Origin: Streptococcus pseudopneumoniae
GTDB lineage: Bacteria > Bacillota > Bacilli > Lactobacillales > Streptococcaceae
Assembly (NCBI RefSeq): GCF_001068775.1
Contig: NZ_JWAJ01000153.1
Span: 1 to 48,103 of the forward strand
Direction of reading: 5' to 3'
Length of the DNA stretch: 48,103 bases
Part shown: positions 8,221 to 15,791 of the stretch, in pieces
Layout: every line of letters begins with the position of its first letter
How positions within the stretch are numbered: the first letter of the stretch is position 1
Program-made: the position numbers and the translations under genes
Notes under the pieces: generated by a model
Seen by the model: only the letters and a program-made list of their open reading frames with translations
Databases searched by the model: none
Told to the model about the DNA's origin: nothing

Positions 8221-8246
8221 GCCCTCTGACTTCAGAGGGCTTTTTT
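8221..8246 (+). terminator. Rho-independent terminator
   Basis: GCCCTCTGA 8221-8229 and TCAGAGGGC 8232-8240 form a tight hairpin followed by six T's, immediately downstream of element B and upstream of the siderophore operon promoter. Confidence 0.9.
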
Positions 8247-8264
8247 GTGTGCTTTTTTCTAGCC

Positions 8265-8293
8265 TTGTTCCTGATTTAGAAATGTGGTATACT
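8265..8293 (+). promoter_or_regulatory. Promoter of the siderophore uptake operon
   Basis: TTGTTC (8265-8270) and TATACT (8288-8293) with a 17-base spacer. I did not see a clear iron-box-type inverted repeat over it, so regulation by iron is not evident from sequence. Confidence 0.6.
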
Positions 8294-8340
8294 ATTTATG
8301 AAAATTGTCTAAATTTTTAATTTTATTAAGGGAGAGTTTT

Positions 8341-9387
8341 ATGATTTCCAAATCTTCTGGAAGCCATCAAAACCTGCGGTATGTTTTTCTCCTATCTCTG
8401 TTGCTCGGAACTTTGGGAGTTTCTCTATTTTTGGCTGTTTCTATGGGTTCAGTTCAAATTAGTTTGAGTGATACCTATCGGATTATATTGAGTAAGATGG
8501 GAGCTCCGTTGGATATAGGAGACCTTTCAAAATCTACACTTGCTATTGTTTGGAATATGAGGTTACCCCGGGTTTTTCTTGGTTTGATAGTTGGTGCTGG
8601 CCTTTCCATGTGTGGTAGTGTCATGCAGTCAACTGTCAACAATCCAATCGCAGAACCATATGTGTTAGGTATTTCTGCCGGGGCAACCTTTGGCGCGACT
8701 TTGAGTATCATTCTTGGTTTTAAAGTCATGATTGGACTTGGTTCTTTCATTGGCGCGATTTTAGCAACACTTGCAGTCCTTCTGATTGCTTCCATGCAAG
8801 GCAGGATGACAACTTCCAGCCTGATTTTATCAGGAACGGTTGTGAATGCCCTATTTTTGGCTTTTTCAAACTTTATTATCTCTATTGGTGCCAATGCTGA
8901 TAGCGTTATGACCATCAAGTTTTGGACAATGGGTTCCTTAGCGGGAACCTCTTGGGGACACTTAACGTTACCAACTATAATCGTAGGAATCGCTTTTTTA
9001 TTTTTCTCTACCCAATATCGTGTTTTCAATGCCATGATGATGGGAGATGAGGCGGCTTTGACTTTGGGAATTCCCTTGCGTTTTTATTGGTATCTCTATG
9101 TGACGATTGTAGCTGTGATGACGGCAGTCCTAGTTTCAACTTGTGGGATCATCGGTTTTGTCGGTTTGATTACACCACATTTGGCCCGAAGTTTGGTAGG
9201 AACAAATTACAAAAGGCTTTTTCCAATTGCAACCTTACTAGGCGCCCTCTTTGTCGTCTGGGCAGATGTCTTTGCTCGCGTTTTGATTCAAAATGCTGAA
9301 CTACCGATTGGAATTTTCACAGCCCTAGTAGGTGCACCTTTCTTTATCTACATGGTTGCAAGTAGACGAAGGGAGGTGAGAGTCTGA
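8341..9387 (+). CDS. FecCD/BtuC-family siderophore ABC transporter permease
   Basis: This integral membrane permease is expected to form a homodimer for import of ferric siderophore, haem or cobalamin-type ligands. ATG 8341 gives 348 residues and has AAGGGAGAG upstream. A TTG at 8305 would add twelve residues and lacks a ribosome site. FecCD signatures include RLPRVFLGLIVGAGLSMCG near residue 75, NPIAEPYVLGISAGA near residue 101 and GFVGLITPHLARSLVG near residue 270, the loop that contacts the ATPase. Only one permease gene is present, consistent with a homodimer. It is the first gene of a four-gene operon, followed one base later by the ATPase gene. Confidence 0.92.
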   Translation: MISKSSGSHQNLRYVFLLSLLLGTLGVSLFLAVSMGSVQISLSDTYRIILSKMGAPLDIGDLSKSTLAIVWNMRLPRVFLGLIVGAGLSMCGSVMQSTVNNPIAEPYVLGISAGATFGATLSIILGFKVMIGLGSFIGAILATLAVLLIASMQGRMTTSSLILSGTVVNALFLAFSNFIISIGANADSVMTIKFWTMGSLAGTSWGHLTLPTIIVGIAFLFFSTQYRVFNAMMMGDEAALTLGIPLRFYWYLYVTIVAVMTAVLVSTCGIIGFVGLITPHLARSLVGTNYKRLFPIATLLGALFVVWADVFARVLIQNAELPIGIFTALVGAPFFIYMVASRRREVRV

Positions 9388-9388
9388 T

Positions 9389-10144
9389 ATGGACTTAATG
9401 TGCCAGGATATTCACTTTGGAATCGGAGAAAAAAAGATTCTCAAAGGAGTCTCACTTAAACTTGAGGGAAACCAATTTCATACTATTTTGGGACCAAATG
9501 GAAGTGGAAAGACCAGCTTGCTGAAACTCTTCTATCGACAGGAAAAGCCGAATCAGGGCTTGATTTCTTTAGATGGGAAGCCTCTAGACCAAATGAGCGT
9601 CAAAGAAACGGCAAAGCAGATGGCAGTTATCACGCAGTTTAATCAACTCCAGTTTGATTGTACGGTTGAGGAGATTGTCATGCTGGGTAGAACTCCCCAT
9701 CTCTCTTTCTTACAAAAGGAAAAAGACAGAGACTTTGCTTTGGTTGAGGATGCTTTGGTCAAGGTAGATCTTCTTGAGAAGAGAAATCGACTCTACTCTT
9801 CTTTGTCAGGAGGAGAGAAGCAGCGGGTTTTGTTAGCACGCGCCTTGGCCCAAGAGCCGAACCTCTTGCTCTTAGATGAACCGACCAATCATTTGGATAT
9901 CAAGTATCAGCTAGACTTATTGACCATTGTCAAAAATCTTCAAATCAATGTGCTAGCTGTCTTGCATGATATTCAGCTGGCTTGTCGCTATTCAGACTAT
10001 CTCTACCTCATGAAAGAAGGGGAGATTGTTTACCAAGGTACTCCAAAAGAGACCATCACACCCGAGTCATTACAGACTGTCTATGGCGTTCAAAGTAAGG
10101 TAACTTGGACAGAAGATCAGCAAGCCATGATTCACTATTTATAA
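9389..10144 (+). CDS. FecE/FhuC-type ABC transporter ATP-binding protein
   Basis: This 251-residue ATPase energises the siderophore permease. Walker A is GPNGSGKT at residues 35-42, the signature is LSGGEKQR near residue 136 and Walker B is LLLDEPTNHLD near residue 160. The switch histidine lies in VLHDIQLACRY. The PTNHLD D-loop and the 'LHDIQLA' context are typical of FecE/FhuC/BtuD ATPases. It starts one base after the permease stop and ends 23 bases before the binding lipoprotein, so the three are one transcription unit. Confidence 0.92.
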   Translation: MDLMCQDIHFGIGEKKILKGVSLKLEGNQFHTILGPNGSGKTSLLKLFYRQEKPNQGLISLDGKPLDQMSVKETAKQMAVITQFNQLQFDCTVEEIVMLGRTPHLSFLQKEKDRDFALVEDALVKVDLLEKRNRLYSSLSGGEKQRVLLARALAQEPNLLLLDEPTNHLDIKYQLDLLTIVKNLQINVLAVLHDIQLACRYSDYLYLMKEGEIVYQGTPKETITPESLQTVYGVQSKVTWTEDQQAMIHYL

Positions 10145-10167
10145 AAATTAAAAAGGAAAATAAAAAC

Positions 10168-11178
10168 ATGAAAAAAACACTTAGTATTTTACTTGTAACA
10201 GTAGCTACCTTATCTTTGGCAGCTTGTGGTAACGCATCTAAAGAAACAGCAACGGCACCAGCTACAACAGAAGCTAGTCAAAAAGCTAATACAGAAACCA
10301 GCTATCCTGTAACTATCAAAACTTATGATGCTAAAGGAAACGAAGTCGAACAAGTATTTGAAAAGGCACCTGAAAAGGTCATCACCAACAACCTCTCAAC
10401 AACTGAAATCCTGCTTGAACTCGGTTTGAAGGATAAAATTGCCGGTATGCTCAATCCTGATAATGCGGTAACTGGTAAATACAAGGAAGCAATTGAAGCC
10501 ATCCCTCATATTGGTGATAAAAAATCTGTCTCACAAGAAACAGTTCTTTCTTATGAACCAGATGCCTTGATGGGCCGCAACATGATGTTTTCTGAAAAGT
10601 CAATGGGAACCATTAGTGCTTGGAATGAAAATAAAATCCCTGTTTATACGCAAAAAGCTTCACTTTCAAATATCCAACAGGATTTGGGAAATATCGTAGA
10701 AGATGTGAAGAATCTTGGTACCATTTTCAATGTCCAAGACAAGGCGAATCAATACGCAGAGCAATTACAAGCTAAAATCGATGCGGTTAAGAAAGCAAAC
10801 CCCGAAACACAGGGTGAAAAGAAAAAGGCTTTGATTATGGTGGCCTACAATGATGAAACCTTTGGTGCCTACAAGTCAGCCCTTCAGGAAAGCTTGCTCA
10901 ACCAACTTGGTTATACCAATGTTGCAACAGGAACTTCTGGTTTGACCTTGGAAAATCTAGTATCAATGGATCCAGAGTTGATTATCTATGTAACTAGTGA
11001 CCGTAATCAAAAGTTAGATGAAAAAGCAGTGGATTTGATGAAGGCAAATGCTGTTTTGGAAAATGTCCCAGCAATTAAGAATCAAAAAATCATGACGATC
11101 TCTTACGATGAGTTGATGGATTACGGTCCTGCAGTGATTGATTCCCTTGAAAAGATCAATGACTTTATCAAGAAATAA
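10168..11178 (+). CDS. Siderophore-binding lipoprotein (periplasmic-binding-protein type 2 fold)
   Basis: This is the extracellular substrate-binding subunit of the importer. ATG 10168 gives 336 residues beginning MKKTLSILL. The signal peptide ends in the lipobox LAAC, so Cys20 is the predicted lipidation site, followed by a Thr/Ala-rich linker. The mature part carries EKAPEKVITNNLSTTEILLELGL, the usual start of FepB/FhuD-like domains, and a long central helix (residues 195-225). AAAAAGGAAAA precedes the start. Longer in-frame starts would run inside the ATPase gene and hide the signal peptide. Because an esterase for siderophores follows, a catecholate ester siderophore is a reasonable guess for the ligand. 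Confidence 0.9.
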   Translation: MKKTLSILLVTVATLSLAACGNASKETATAPATTEASQKANTETSYPVTIKTYDAKGNEVEQVFEKAPEKVITNNLSTTEILLELGLKDKIAGMLNPDNAVTGKYKEAIEAIPHIGDKKSVSQETVLSYEPDALMGRNMMFSEKSMGTISAWNENKIPVYTQKASLSNIQQDLGNIVEDVKNLGTIFNVQDKANQYAEQLQAKIDAVKKANPETQGEKKKALIMVAYNDETFGAYKSALQESLLNQLGYTNVATGTSGLTLENLVSMDPELIIYVTSDRNQKLDEKAVDLMKANAVLENVPAIKNQKIMTISYDELMDYGPAVIDSLEKINDFIKK

Positions 11179-11854
11179 GGAGTTTAACTGGGAAGGGATT
11201 CGAGTTAGGGTCAGTCTTCCTTCAAACTATGATCCTCAACAAGCCTACCCAATGATTCTTTTAAATGATGGACAATTGGACTATTTATCAGACCTATCCC
11301 AATCTGTAATTTTAGTGGGGTTGATTCCAGAAAATCGTCTGAATGACTTTACACCTTGGAAAGCTAGTGCTTTGAAAGAAGGAGCGCCAGACCTTGGTGG
11401 GAAGGTAGACCAATACCATCAGAAGCTCTTTCAAGGAATTCTAACAACTCTAAAAAAAGACTACTTAATAGATGAAAGTAGGATTGCTTATGGTGGTTAT
11501 TCACTGGGTGGTCTTGCTGCCGTCTATAGTCTCTATAGTAGTTATCTTCCTGCGACCTGTATCTTCTCTATCTGTGGCTCTTTCTGGTATCCAGACTTTA
11601 TAGACTTTTGTAGGGAACATGACCTGATACAGAGCCAAAGCCTGATTTATTTGCAAAATGGTCAGACAGAAGGTGCCAATCATTCCAATCGTCTGTCTAA
11701 GGCTCCTATTTATGCCAGAGATCTACATGATCTGATTTCAGAGAAAGTCCCTTCGACTTATTGCACATTTGATGCTTATGGGCATCATGAAGCTCTTAAG
11801 GAACGTTATCATCATTTTTGTGATTGGCTAAGGAAAGAGTGGAATCTTACGTAA
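11159..11854 (+). CDS. Alpha/beta-hydrolase, Fes/IroE-like siderophore esterase
   Basis: This 231-residue protein is an esterase-D/Fes-type hydrolase, which in other bacteria opens tri-ester siderophores such as enterobactin or bacillibactin inside the cell to release iron. The nucleophile motif is GGYSLGGLAAVYS (Ser near residue 120), and the likely catalytic histidine lies in FDAYGHHEAL. PMILLNDGQ near the N-terminus is the family's early strand. ATG 11159 lies inside the end of the lipoprotein gene, a 20-base overlap that implies translational coupling; in-frame TTG codons at 11138 and 11147 are less likely starts. No signal peptide is seen, so the enzyme is cytoplasmic. Specificity is inferred from operon context. 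Confidence 0.8.
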   Translation: MTLSRNKEFNWEGIRVRVSLPSNYDPQQAYPMILLNDGQLDYLSDLSQSVILVGLIPENRLNDFTPWKASALKEGAPDLGGKVDQYHQKLFQGILTTLKKDYLIDESRIAYGGYSLGGLAAVYSLYSSYLPATCIFSICGSFWYPDFIDFCREHDLIQSQSLIYLQNGQTEGANHSNRLSKAPIYARDLHDLISEKVPSTYCTFDAYGHHEALKERYHHFCDWLRKEWNLT

Positions 11855-11860
11855 AAATCT

Positions 11861-11897
11861 AATACTCTTTGTTTAGGATGGACAGAGAGTATTTTTC
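11861..11897 (+). terminator. Rho-independent terminator of the siderophore operon
   Basis: AATACTCT 11861-11868 pairs with AGAGTATT 11886-11893 and is followed by T's. The 17-base loop is long but the placement, seven bases after the esterase stop, is right. Confidence 0.65.
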
Positions 11898-11974
11898 TTG
11901 TCATTATTCGGGTATATTTTGAAATTTCCACGTGATTATCTAAACCGAAAGTTTAACTGTAATGTATCAAAATG

Positions 11975-11983
11975 TGGTATAAT
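11975..11983 (+). promoter_or_regulatory. Extended -10 promoter of the DEAD-box helicase gene
   Basis: TGGTATAAT is an extended -10 match (TATAAT 11978-11983). Transcription would begin near 11990, giving a short leader of about 20 bases with GAGG at 12001-12004. Confidence 0.7.
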
Positions 11984-12010
11984 GAGTAGATAGATAGAAT
12001 CGAGGATATT

Positions 12011-13354
12011 ATGTCATTTACGAAATTTAAGTTTAAAAAATATATAGAGGAAGCCTTGGAGGAGTTGAAGTTTACCACTCCAACAGAGGTGCAAGATAAG
12101 TTGATTCCTATTGTCCTGGCAGGTCGTGACTTGGTTGGTGAATCAAAAACAGGTTCAGGGAAAACTCATACCTTTTTGCTTCCAATTTTCCAACAGTTGG
12201 ATGAAGAGAGCGATAGCGTGCAGGCAGTTATCACAGCTCCAAGTCGTGAATTAGCGACTCAGATTTACCAAGCTGCTCGTCAAATTGCAGGCCACTCGGA
12301 TGTAGAAGTACGTGTCGTTAACTACGTTGGTGGAACAGACAAGGCGCGTCAGATTGACAAACTGGCAAGTAACCAGCCCCATATTGTTATCGGAACACCA
12401 GGTCGTATCTATGATTTGGTAAAATCAGGCGATTTGGCTATCCACAAGGCTAAGACCTTTGTAGTCGATGAAGCTGACATGACCTTGGATATGGGATTCT
12501 TGGAAACAGTTGATAAGATTGCAGGAAGTCTTCCAAAAGACTTACAGTTTATGGTCTTTTCAGCGACTATCCCACAAAAACTGCAACCATTCTTGAAAAA
12601 ATACTTGTCTAATCCAGTTATGGAAAAAATCAAGACCAAAACAGTTATCTCAGATACCATTGATAACTGGTTGATTTCGACTAAAGGTCGTGATAAGAAT
12701 GCCCAGATTTATGAGTTGACTCAAGTCATGCAGCCATACTTAGCAATGATTTTTGTCAATACAAAAACTCGTGCGGATGAATTGCATACATACTTAACAG
12801 CTCAAGGATTAAAGGTGGCAAAGATCCATGGGGATATTGCACCTCGTGAACGCAAACGGATCATGAATCAGGTCAAAAATCTTGATTTTGAGTATATCGT
12901 AGCAACTGACCTGGCTGCGCGTGGGATTGACATCGAAGGTGTCAGTCACGTTATTAATGATGCTATTCCACAAGACTTGTCCTTCTTTGTCCACCGTGTT
13001 GGACGAACTGGACGTAATGGTCTGCCAGGTACAGCCATTACCCTTTACCAGCCTAGTGACGACTCAGATATTCGTGAGTTAGAGAAATTAGGAATTAAGT
13101 TTGTGCCTAAGATGGTCAAAGACGGAGAATTCCAAGATACTTATGACCGTGATCGCCGTGCTAATCGTGAGAAGAAACAAGAAAAGCTGGACATCGAAAT
13201 GATTGGCTTGGTTAAAAAGAAAAAGAAAAAAGTCAAACCAGGCTATAAGAAAAAAATCCAGTGGGCCGTCGATGAAAAACGCCGTAAAACCAAGCGTGCT
13301 GAAAGTCGTGCCCGTGGACGTGCAGAACGTAAAGCCAAACGCCAAACATTTTAA
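12011..13354 (+). CDS. DEAD-box ATP-dependent RNA helicase (CshB-like)
   Basis: This 447-residue RNA helicase is likely involved in ribosome assembly, mRNA turnover and cold growth. Motifs in order: Q motif around residues 2-25, Walker A SKTGSGKTH near residue 45, PSRELATQ, TPGRI, DEADMTLDMGF near residue 152, SATIP, HGDIAPRERKR, ARGIDIEGV and HRVGRTGR. The tail after residue 375 is extremely basic (KKKKKKVKPGYKKK, then Arg/Lys-rich), as in CshB-type helicases that bind rRNA through the tail. ATG 12011 follows GAGGATATT. The gene is monocistronic and ends at a terminator that also marks the left edge of the AT-rich island. Confidence 0.93.
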   Translation: MSFTKFKFKKYIEEALEELKFTTPTEVQDKLIPIVLAGRDLVGESKTGSGKTHTFLLPIFQQLDEESDSVQAVITAPSRELATQIYQAARQIAGHSDVEVRVVNYVGGTDKARQIDKLASNQPHIVIGTPGRIYDLVKSGDLAIHKAKTFVVDEADMTLDMGFLETVDKIAGSLPKDLQFMVFSATIPQKLQPFLKKYLSNPVMEKIKTKTVISDTIDNWLISTKGRDKNAQIYELTQVMQPYLAMIFVNTKTRADELHTYLTAQGLKVAKIHGDIAPRERKRIMNQVKNLDFEYIVATDLAARGIDIEGVSHVINDAIPQDLSFFVHRVGRTGRNGLPGTAITLYQPSDDSDIRELEKLGIKFVPKMVKDGEFQDTYDRDRRANREKKQEKLDIEMIGLVKKKKKKVKPGYKKKIQWAVDEKRRKTKRAESRARGRAERKAKRQTF

Positions 13355-13361
13355 AAATAAG

Positions 13362-13394
13362 ACAGTAGAACCAAGTCGGTTTTACTGTTTTTTT
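13362..13394 (+). terminator. Rho-independent terminator after the helicase gene
   Basis: ACAGTAGAACC 13362-13372 pairs with GGTTTTACTGT 13378-13388 (one G-T pair), followed by seven T's. The right arm sequence TTTTACTGTT recurs in the hairpin at 13761-13795. Confidence 0.85.
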
Positions 13395-13528
13395 ATAGTT
13401 CTACACTGGGATTGTCAGAATTCATAAGTGGATGATATTGGAAAACTTAAAGTTTAATCAGAACATTCTTTTAATTTTTTGAAGTTTATAGTATATTTAA
13501 ATTAAAAGTTGATTGTAGGAGAAGGTAA

Positions 13529-13723
13529 ATGAAAGATTTTATTGCTGGGATTGGTGAAATAAATGTTATTGCTTATTTGATATATGTGTGTACCGGTCTC
13601 TCTCCTCTCTTTCATATATTGGTCATCGGGTCAGAATTGAGTACTGGAAAAGTAGTGGTGCGTGATAATAATATCAGAAAGAGTAGATTTAATGGTAATC
13701 AGCATAGCATTAAATTGCGGTAA
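13529..13723 (+). CDS. Small predicted membrane protein in the accessory island
   Basis: This 64-residue open frame has a strong ribosome site (GGAGAAGG, five bases before ATG 13529). Residues 8-33 are hydrophobic (INVIAYLIYVCTGLSPL) and could span the membrane once; the C-terminal half is basic and hydrophilic (RKSRFNGNQ). I do not recognise a family. It could be a real small protein, a toxin-like peptide or the start of a truncated gene. It has its own terminator at 13761-13795 and precedes the DUF4062-type gene by about 175 bases. Confidence 0.5.
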   Translation: MKDFIAGIGEINVIAYLIYVCTGLSPLFHILVIGSELSTGKVVVRDNNIRKSRFNGNQHSIKLR

Positions 13724-13760
13724 ATAGATAAGTGAATTCTATTTTTCTAACTAATTATAT

Positions 13761-13795
13761 AACAGTAAATGAATTGATTTTACTGTTATTTTAAT
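13761..13795 (+). terminator. Terminator-like hairpin
   Basis: AACAGTAAA 13761-13769 pairs perfectly with TTTACTGTT 13779-13787, followed by ATTTTAATTT. It shares the TTTTACTGTT arm with the helicase terminator 400 bases upstream. Confidence 0.65.
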
Positions 13796-13898
13796 TTATA
13801 ATTATAATAGGTCAAATTTTCAGTTTTTGTTTAGAAGTATATCTAATACAAAACATAAAACTATGTAATATTGTATTAAGTTATTGGAGGATGCATTG

Positions 13899-15464
13899 AT
13901 GCCAAGAAAAGGAGTGACTGTTTACGATTTATTGATTTCTTGCCCCGGAGATGTTAATGATTATCTTGAGTTAATTAAAGAAGCTGTTGATAATTTTAAT
14001 AAACTTTATGGTAGTTTGAATAATATACAAGTATCAGTCAAGCATTGGTCAACGGATAGTTTTCCTGAGTCGGGTGATAAACCACAGGAATTATTAAATA
14101 AGCAAATTGTTAGGGACTGTGATGCAGCTGTTGCTATATTTTGGACAAGATTTGGTACTGCAACAGATAGGTATGGTTCTGGAACGGAAGAAGAAATTGA
14201 GGAGATGTTATTAGCAAAAAAACAAGTTTTTATGTATTTTCTAGATATTCCTATAACTCCTTCAGAAATAAATGAGGAGCAATTTACTGCTGTAAAAAAT
14301 TTCAAAGAAAGATATAAGGATAGAGGAATATTTTTTACAGTTAAGGACAAAAGTGAATTTAAACGTCAGTTTACAAATCATTTAACATTATATTTTTTAA
14401 ATTTAGTTAATGAAAAAGAAACTTTTCAAAATGAACAATTAAAACCTCTTTTAACGATAAGAGATAAGAATACATCTTCCGACGAATGTTCTGTTCCTAT
14501 AAAATTTAATTTACTAGAGTCAAAATTTTTAAATGAAAACTACAAGAAAATTATTGACCATATTGAAGAATTAAATAAAACTGTTATTTCTGAGGTTCCA
14601 ACTAAAGTAGATAATAATACTAAAAAGTTAACTCTTTCTCTAAATGAAGAAGATAACGTTAATTTTCTGTCTAAAATAGCTGATGATGTGACTATTAGTG
14701 ATGATTTTAAAAAACTCACAAACGATTTTGCAATCAAAGAGGAAATCAAACTACATGAGAATTTCTGGTGTTTAGGAAATTTGAAGAAACATAAATTTCA
14801 AATGCCAACGCCTTTCGGAAAAAGTGCGCCTTCGTATATTGGAACCGATGAAGAAAGGAACCGATTTTCTTTATTAAAAAAATTATACTGGGAAATAAAA
14901 TCATTCAATGAATACACAGAATATTTTACATTCATGGATAACATTGAATGTATAGAGTTAATGGTTTCTAATACAGGTAAGACATATGATGAAGATATTG
15001 ATATTAAACTAATTGTACCTAAAGGTTGTCTTTTGAAACAACATGACTTATTGTATCCAGGAGAAAATATAATAGAGGAGATACAGGAAATTAAAATAGA
15101 AGAAATGCTATTTAAAATTGAAGAAACTGATACTGTTTGCGCATATGATTATCCTCAGCAACCCTTATTACGGTCAGAAGAAATAAATGTTTCTCCACTT
15201 CTAACATATAATAGAACATCTAGTTATGAAAGCCAAAAAAACTATTATAAAGATTCATTAAACGATATATTTATATACAGATATTTTGATAAACCAGAAT
15301 CTGATATTTTAAGATTTGATATTGAGTATTTGAAACATAACACTTCAATGGCATTTCCTTCTAAACTATTATTTAAAAATATTCCTAGAACAATTGAATA
15401 TGAAATAACATCGAAGTTTACACCAGATATGGTGAAAGGAAAAATAAATCTAAAATCCGATTAA
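13899..15464 (+). CDS. DUF4062-type (TIR-like) protein with unknown C-terminal domain; candidate defence protein
   Basis: ATG 13899 follows GGAGG by eight bases and gives 521 residues. An upstream TTG at 13884 overlaps the ribosome site and is unlikely. Residues 7-115 resemble DUF4062: YDLLISCPGD at the start, ESGDKPQELLNKQI at 57-70, CDAAVAIFWTRFGT at 74-87 and SGTEEEIEEML at 94-104. The last resembles the GTxxEI active-site segment of TIR and nucleoside 2-deoxyribosyltransferase folds. Residues 170-300 look helical and charged. Around 345-385 there is a possible Ig-like beta domain (IECIELMVSNTGKTYDED). I do not recognise the C-terminal 300 residues. Codon third positions are overwhelmingly A/T, unlike the flanking genes, which suggests transfer. 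Antiphage function is inference. Confidence 0.75.
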   Translation: MPRKGVTVYDLLISCPGDVNDYLELIKEAVDNFNKLYGSLNNIQVSVKHWSTDSFPESGDKPQELLNKQIVRDCDAAVAIFWTRFGTATDRYGSGTEEEIEEMLLAKKQVFMYFLDIPITPSEINEEQFTAVKNFKERYKDRGIFFTVKDKSEFKRQFTNHLTLYFLNLVNEKETFQNEQLKPLLTIRDKNTSSDECSVPIKFNLLESKFLNENYKKIIDHIEELNKTVISEVPTKVDNNTKKLTLSLNEEDNVNFLSKIADDVTISDDFKKLTNDFAIKEEIKLHENFWCLGNLKKHKFQMPTPFGKSAPSYIGTDEERNRFSLLKKLYWEIKSFNEYTEYFTFMDNIECIELMVSNTGKTYDEDIDIKLIVPKGCLLKQHDLLYPGENIIEEIQEIKIEEMLFKIEETDTVCAYDYPQQPLLRSEEINVSPLLTYNRTSSYESQKNYYKDSLNDIFIYRYFDKPESDILRFDIEYLKHNTSMAFPSKLLFKNIPRTIEYEITSKFTPDMVKGKINLKSD

Positions 15465-15530
15465 TTTGCTAAAAAAGTAGGAAGTTTTATAATAAATATA
15501 TAAATAAGAACATGGTTTAATGAGGTTGAT

Positions 15531-15710
15531 ATGAATCAGAACAAAGAGTTAAGTTGTGAATTTGAGTATAAAAATGATTTATACCGAGTTTACGAATTAG
15601 ATGAAGATGATAGTGATTATGTCAGAATTGTTAGTGAGTCTAAGAAAGGTATGTATATAGAAAGTACCAAAAATGTTAAAAGGATATTGGGTTTAGATAG
15701 TGAAAAATAG
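15531..15710 (+). CDS. Small acidic protein, 59 residues, downstream of the DUF4062-type gene
   Basis: An open frame from ATG 15531 to TAG 15708-15710 encodes 59 residues rich in Asp, Glu, Ser and Tyr (for example YELDEDDSDYVRIV). GAGGTTGAT lies just upstream of the ATG. It starts 66 bases after the large gene's stop with no terminator between, so it is probably co-transcribed, and the first terminator follows 33 bases after its stop. The size, charge and position fit a regulator, inhibitor or accessory of the large protein, but no family is recognised. Confidence 0.55.
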   Translation: MNQNKELSCEFEYKNDLYRVYELDEDDSDYVRIVSESKKGMYIESTKNVKRILGLDSEK

Positions 15711-15743
15711 TTTTTTCGTTGTAAAATGTTGCCAAAGTAAAAC

Positions 15744-15780
15744 AAAAAGCCTTAGAAACATTGATTTCTAGGCTTTTTTA
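15744..15780. terminator. Bidirectional terminator between the island and guaA
   Basis: AAAAAGCCTTAGAAA pairs with TTTCTAGGCTTTTTT with one bulged base. A-run and T-run on the two sides allow it to end both the island transcript and guaA, whose stop lies 12 bases away. Confidence 0.85.
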
Positions 15781-15791
15781 ACTTATTTACT

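Noticed and set aside
8475..9035. Minus-strand open frame of 186 codons inside the siderophore permease gene
   Set aside because: Opposite the FecCD coding sequence with no ribosome site or recognisable motif; a shadow frame.
13884..13898. Alternative TTG start for the DUF4062-type gene
   Set aside because: TTG 13884 overlaps the GGAGG ribosome site that serves ATG 13899.
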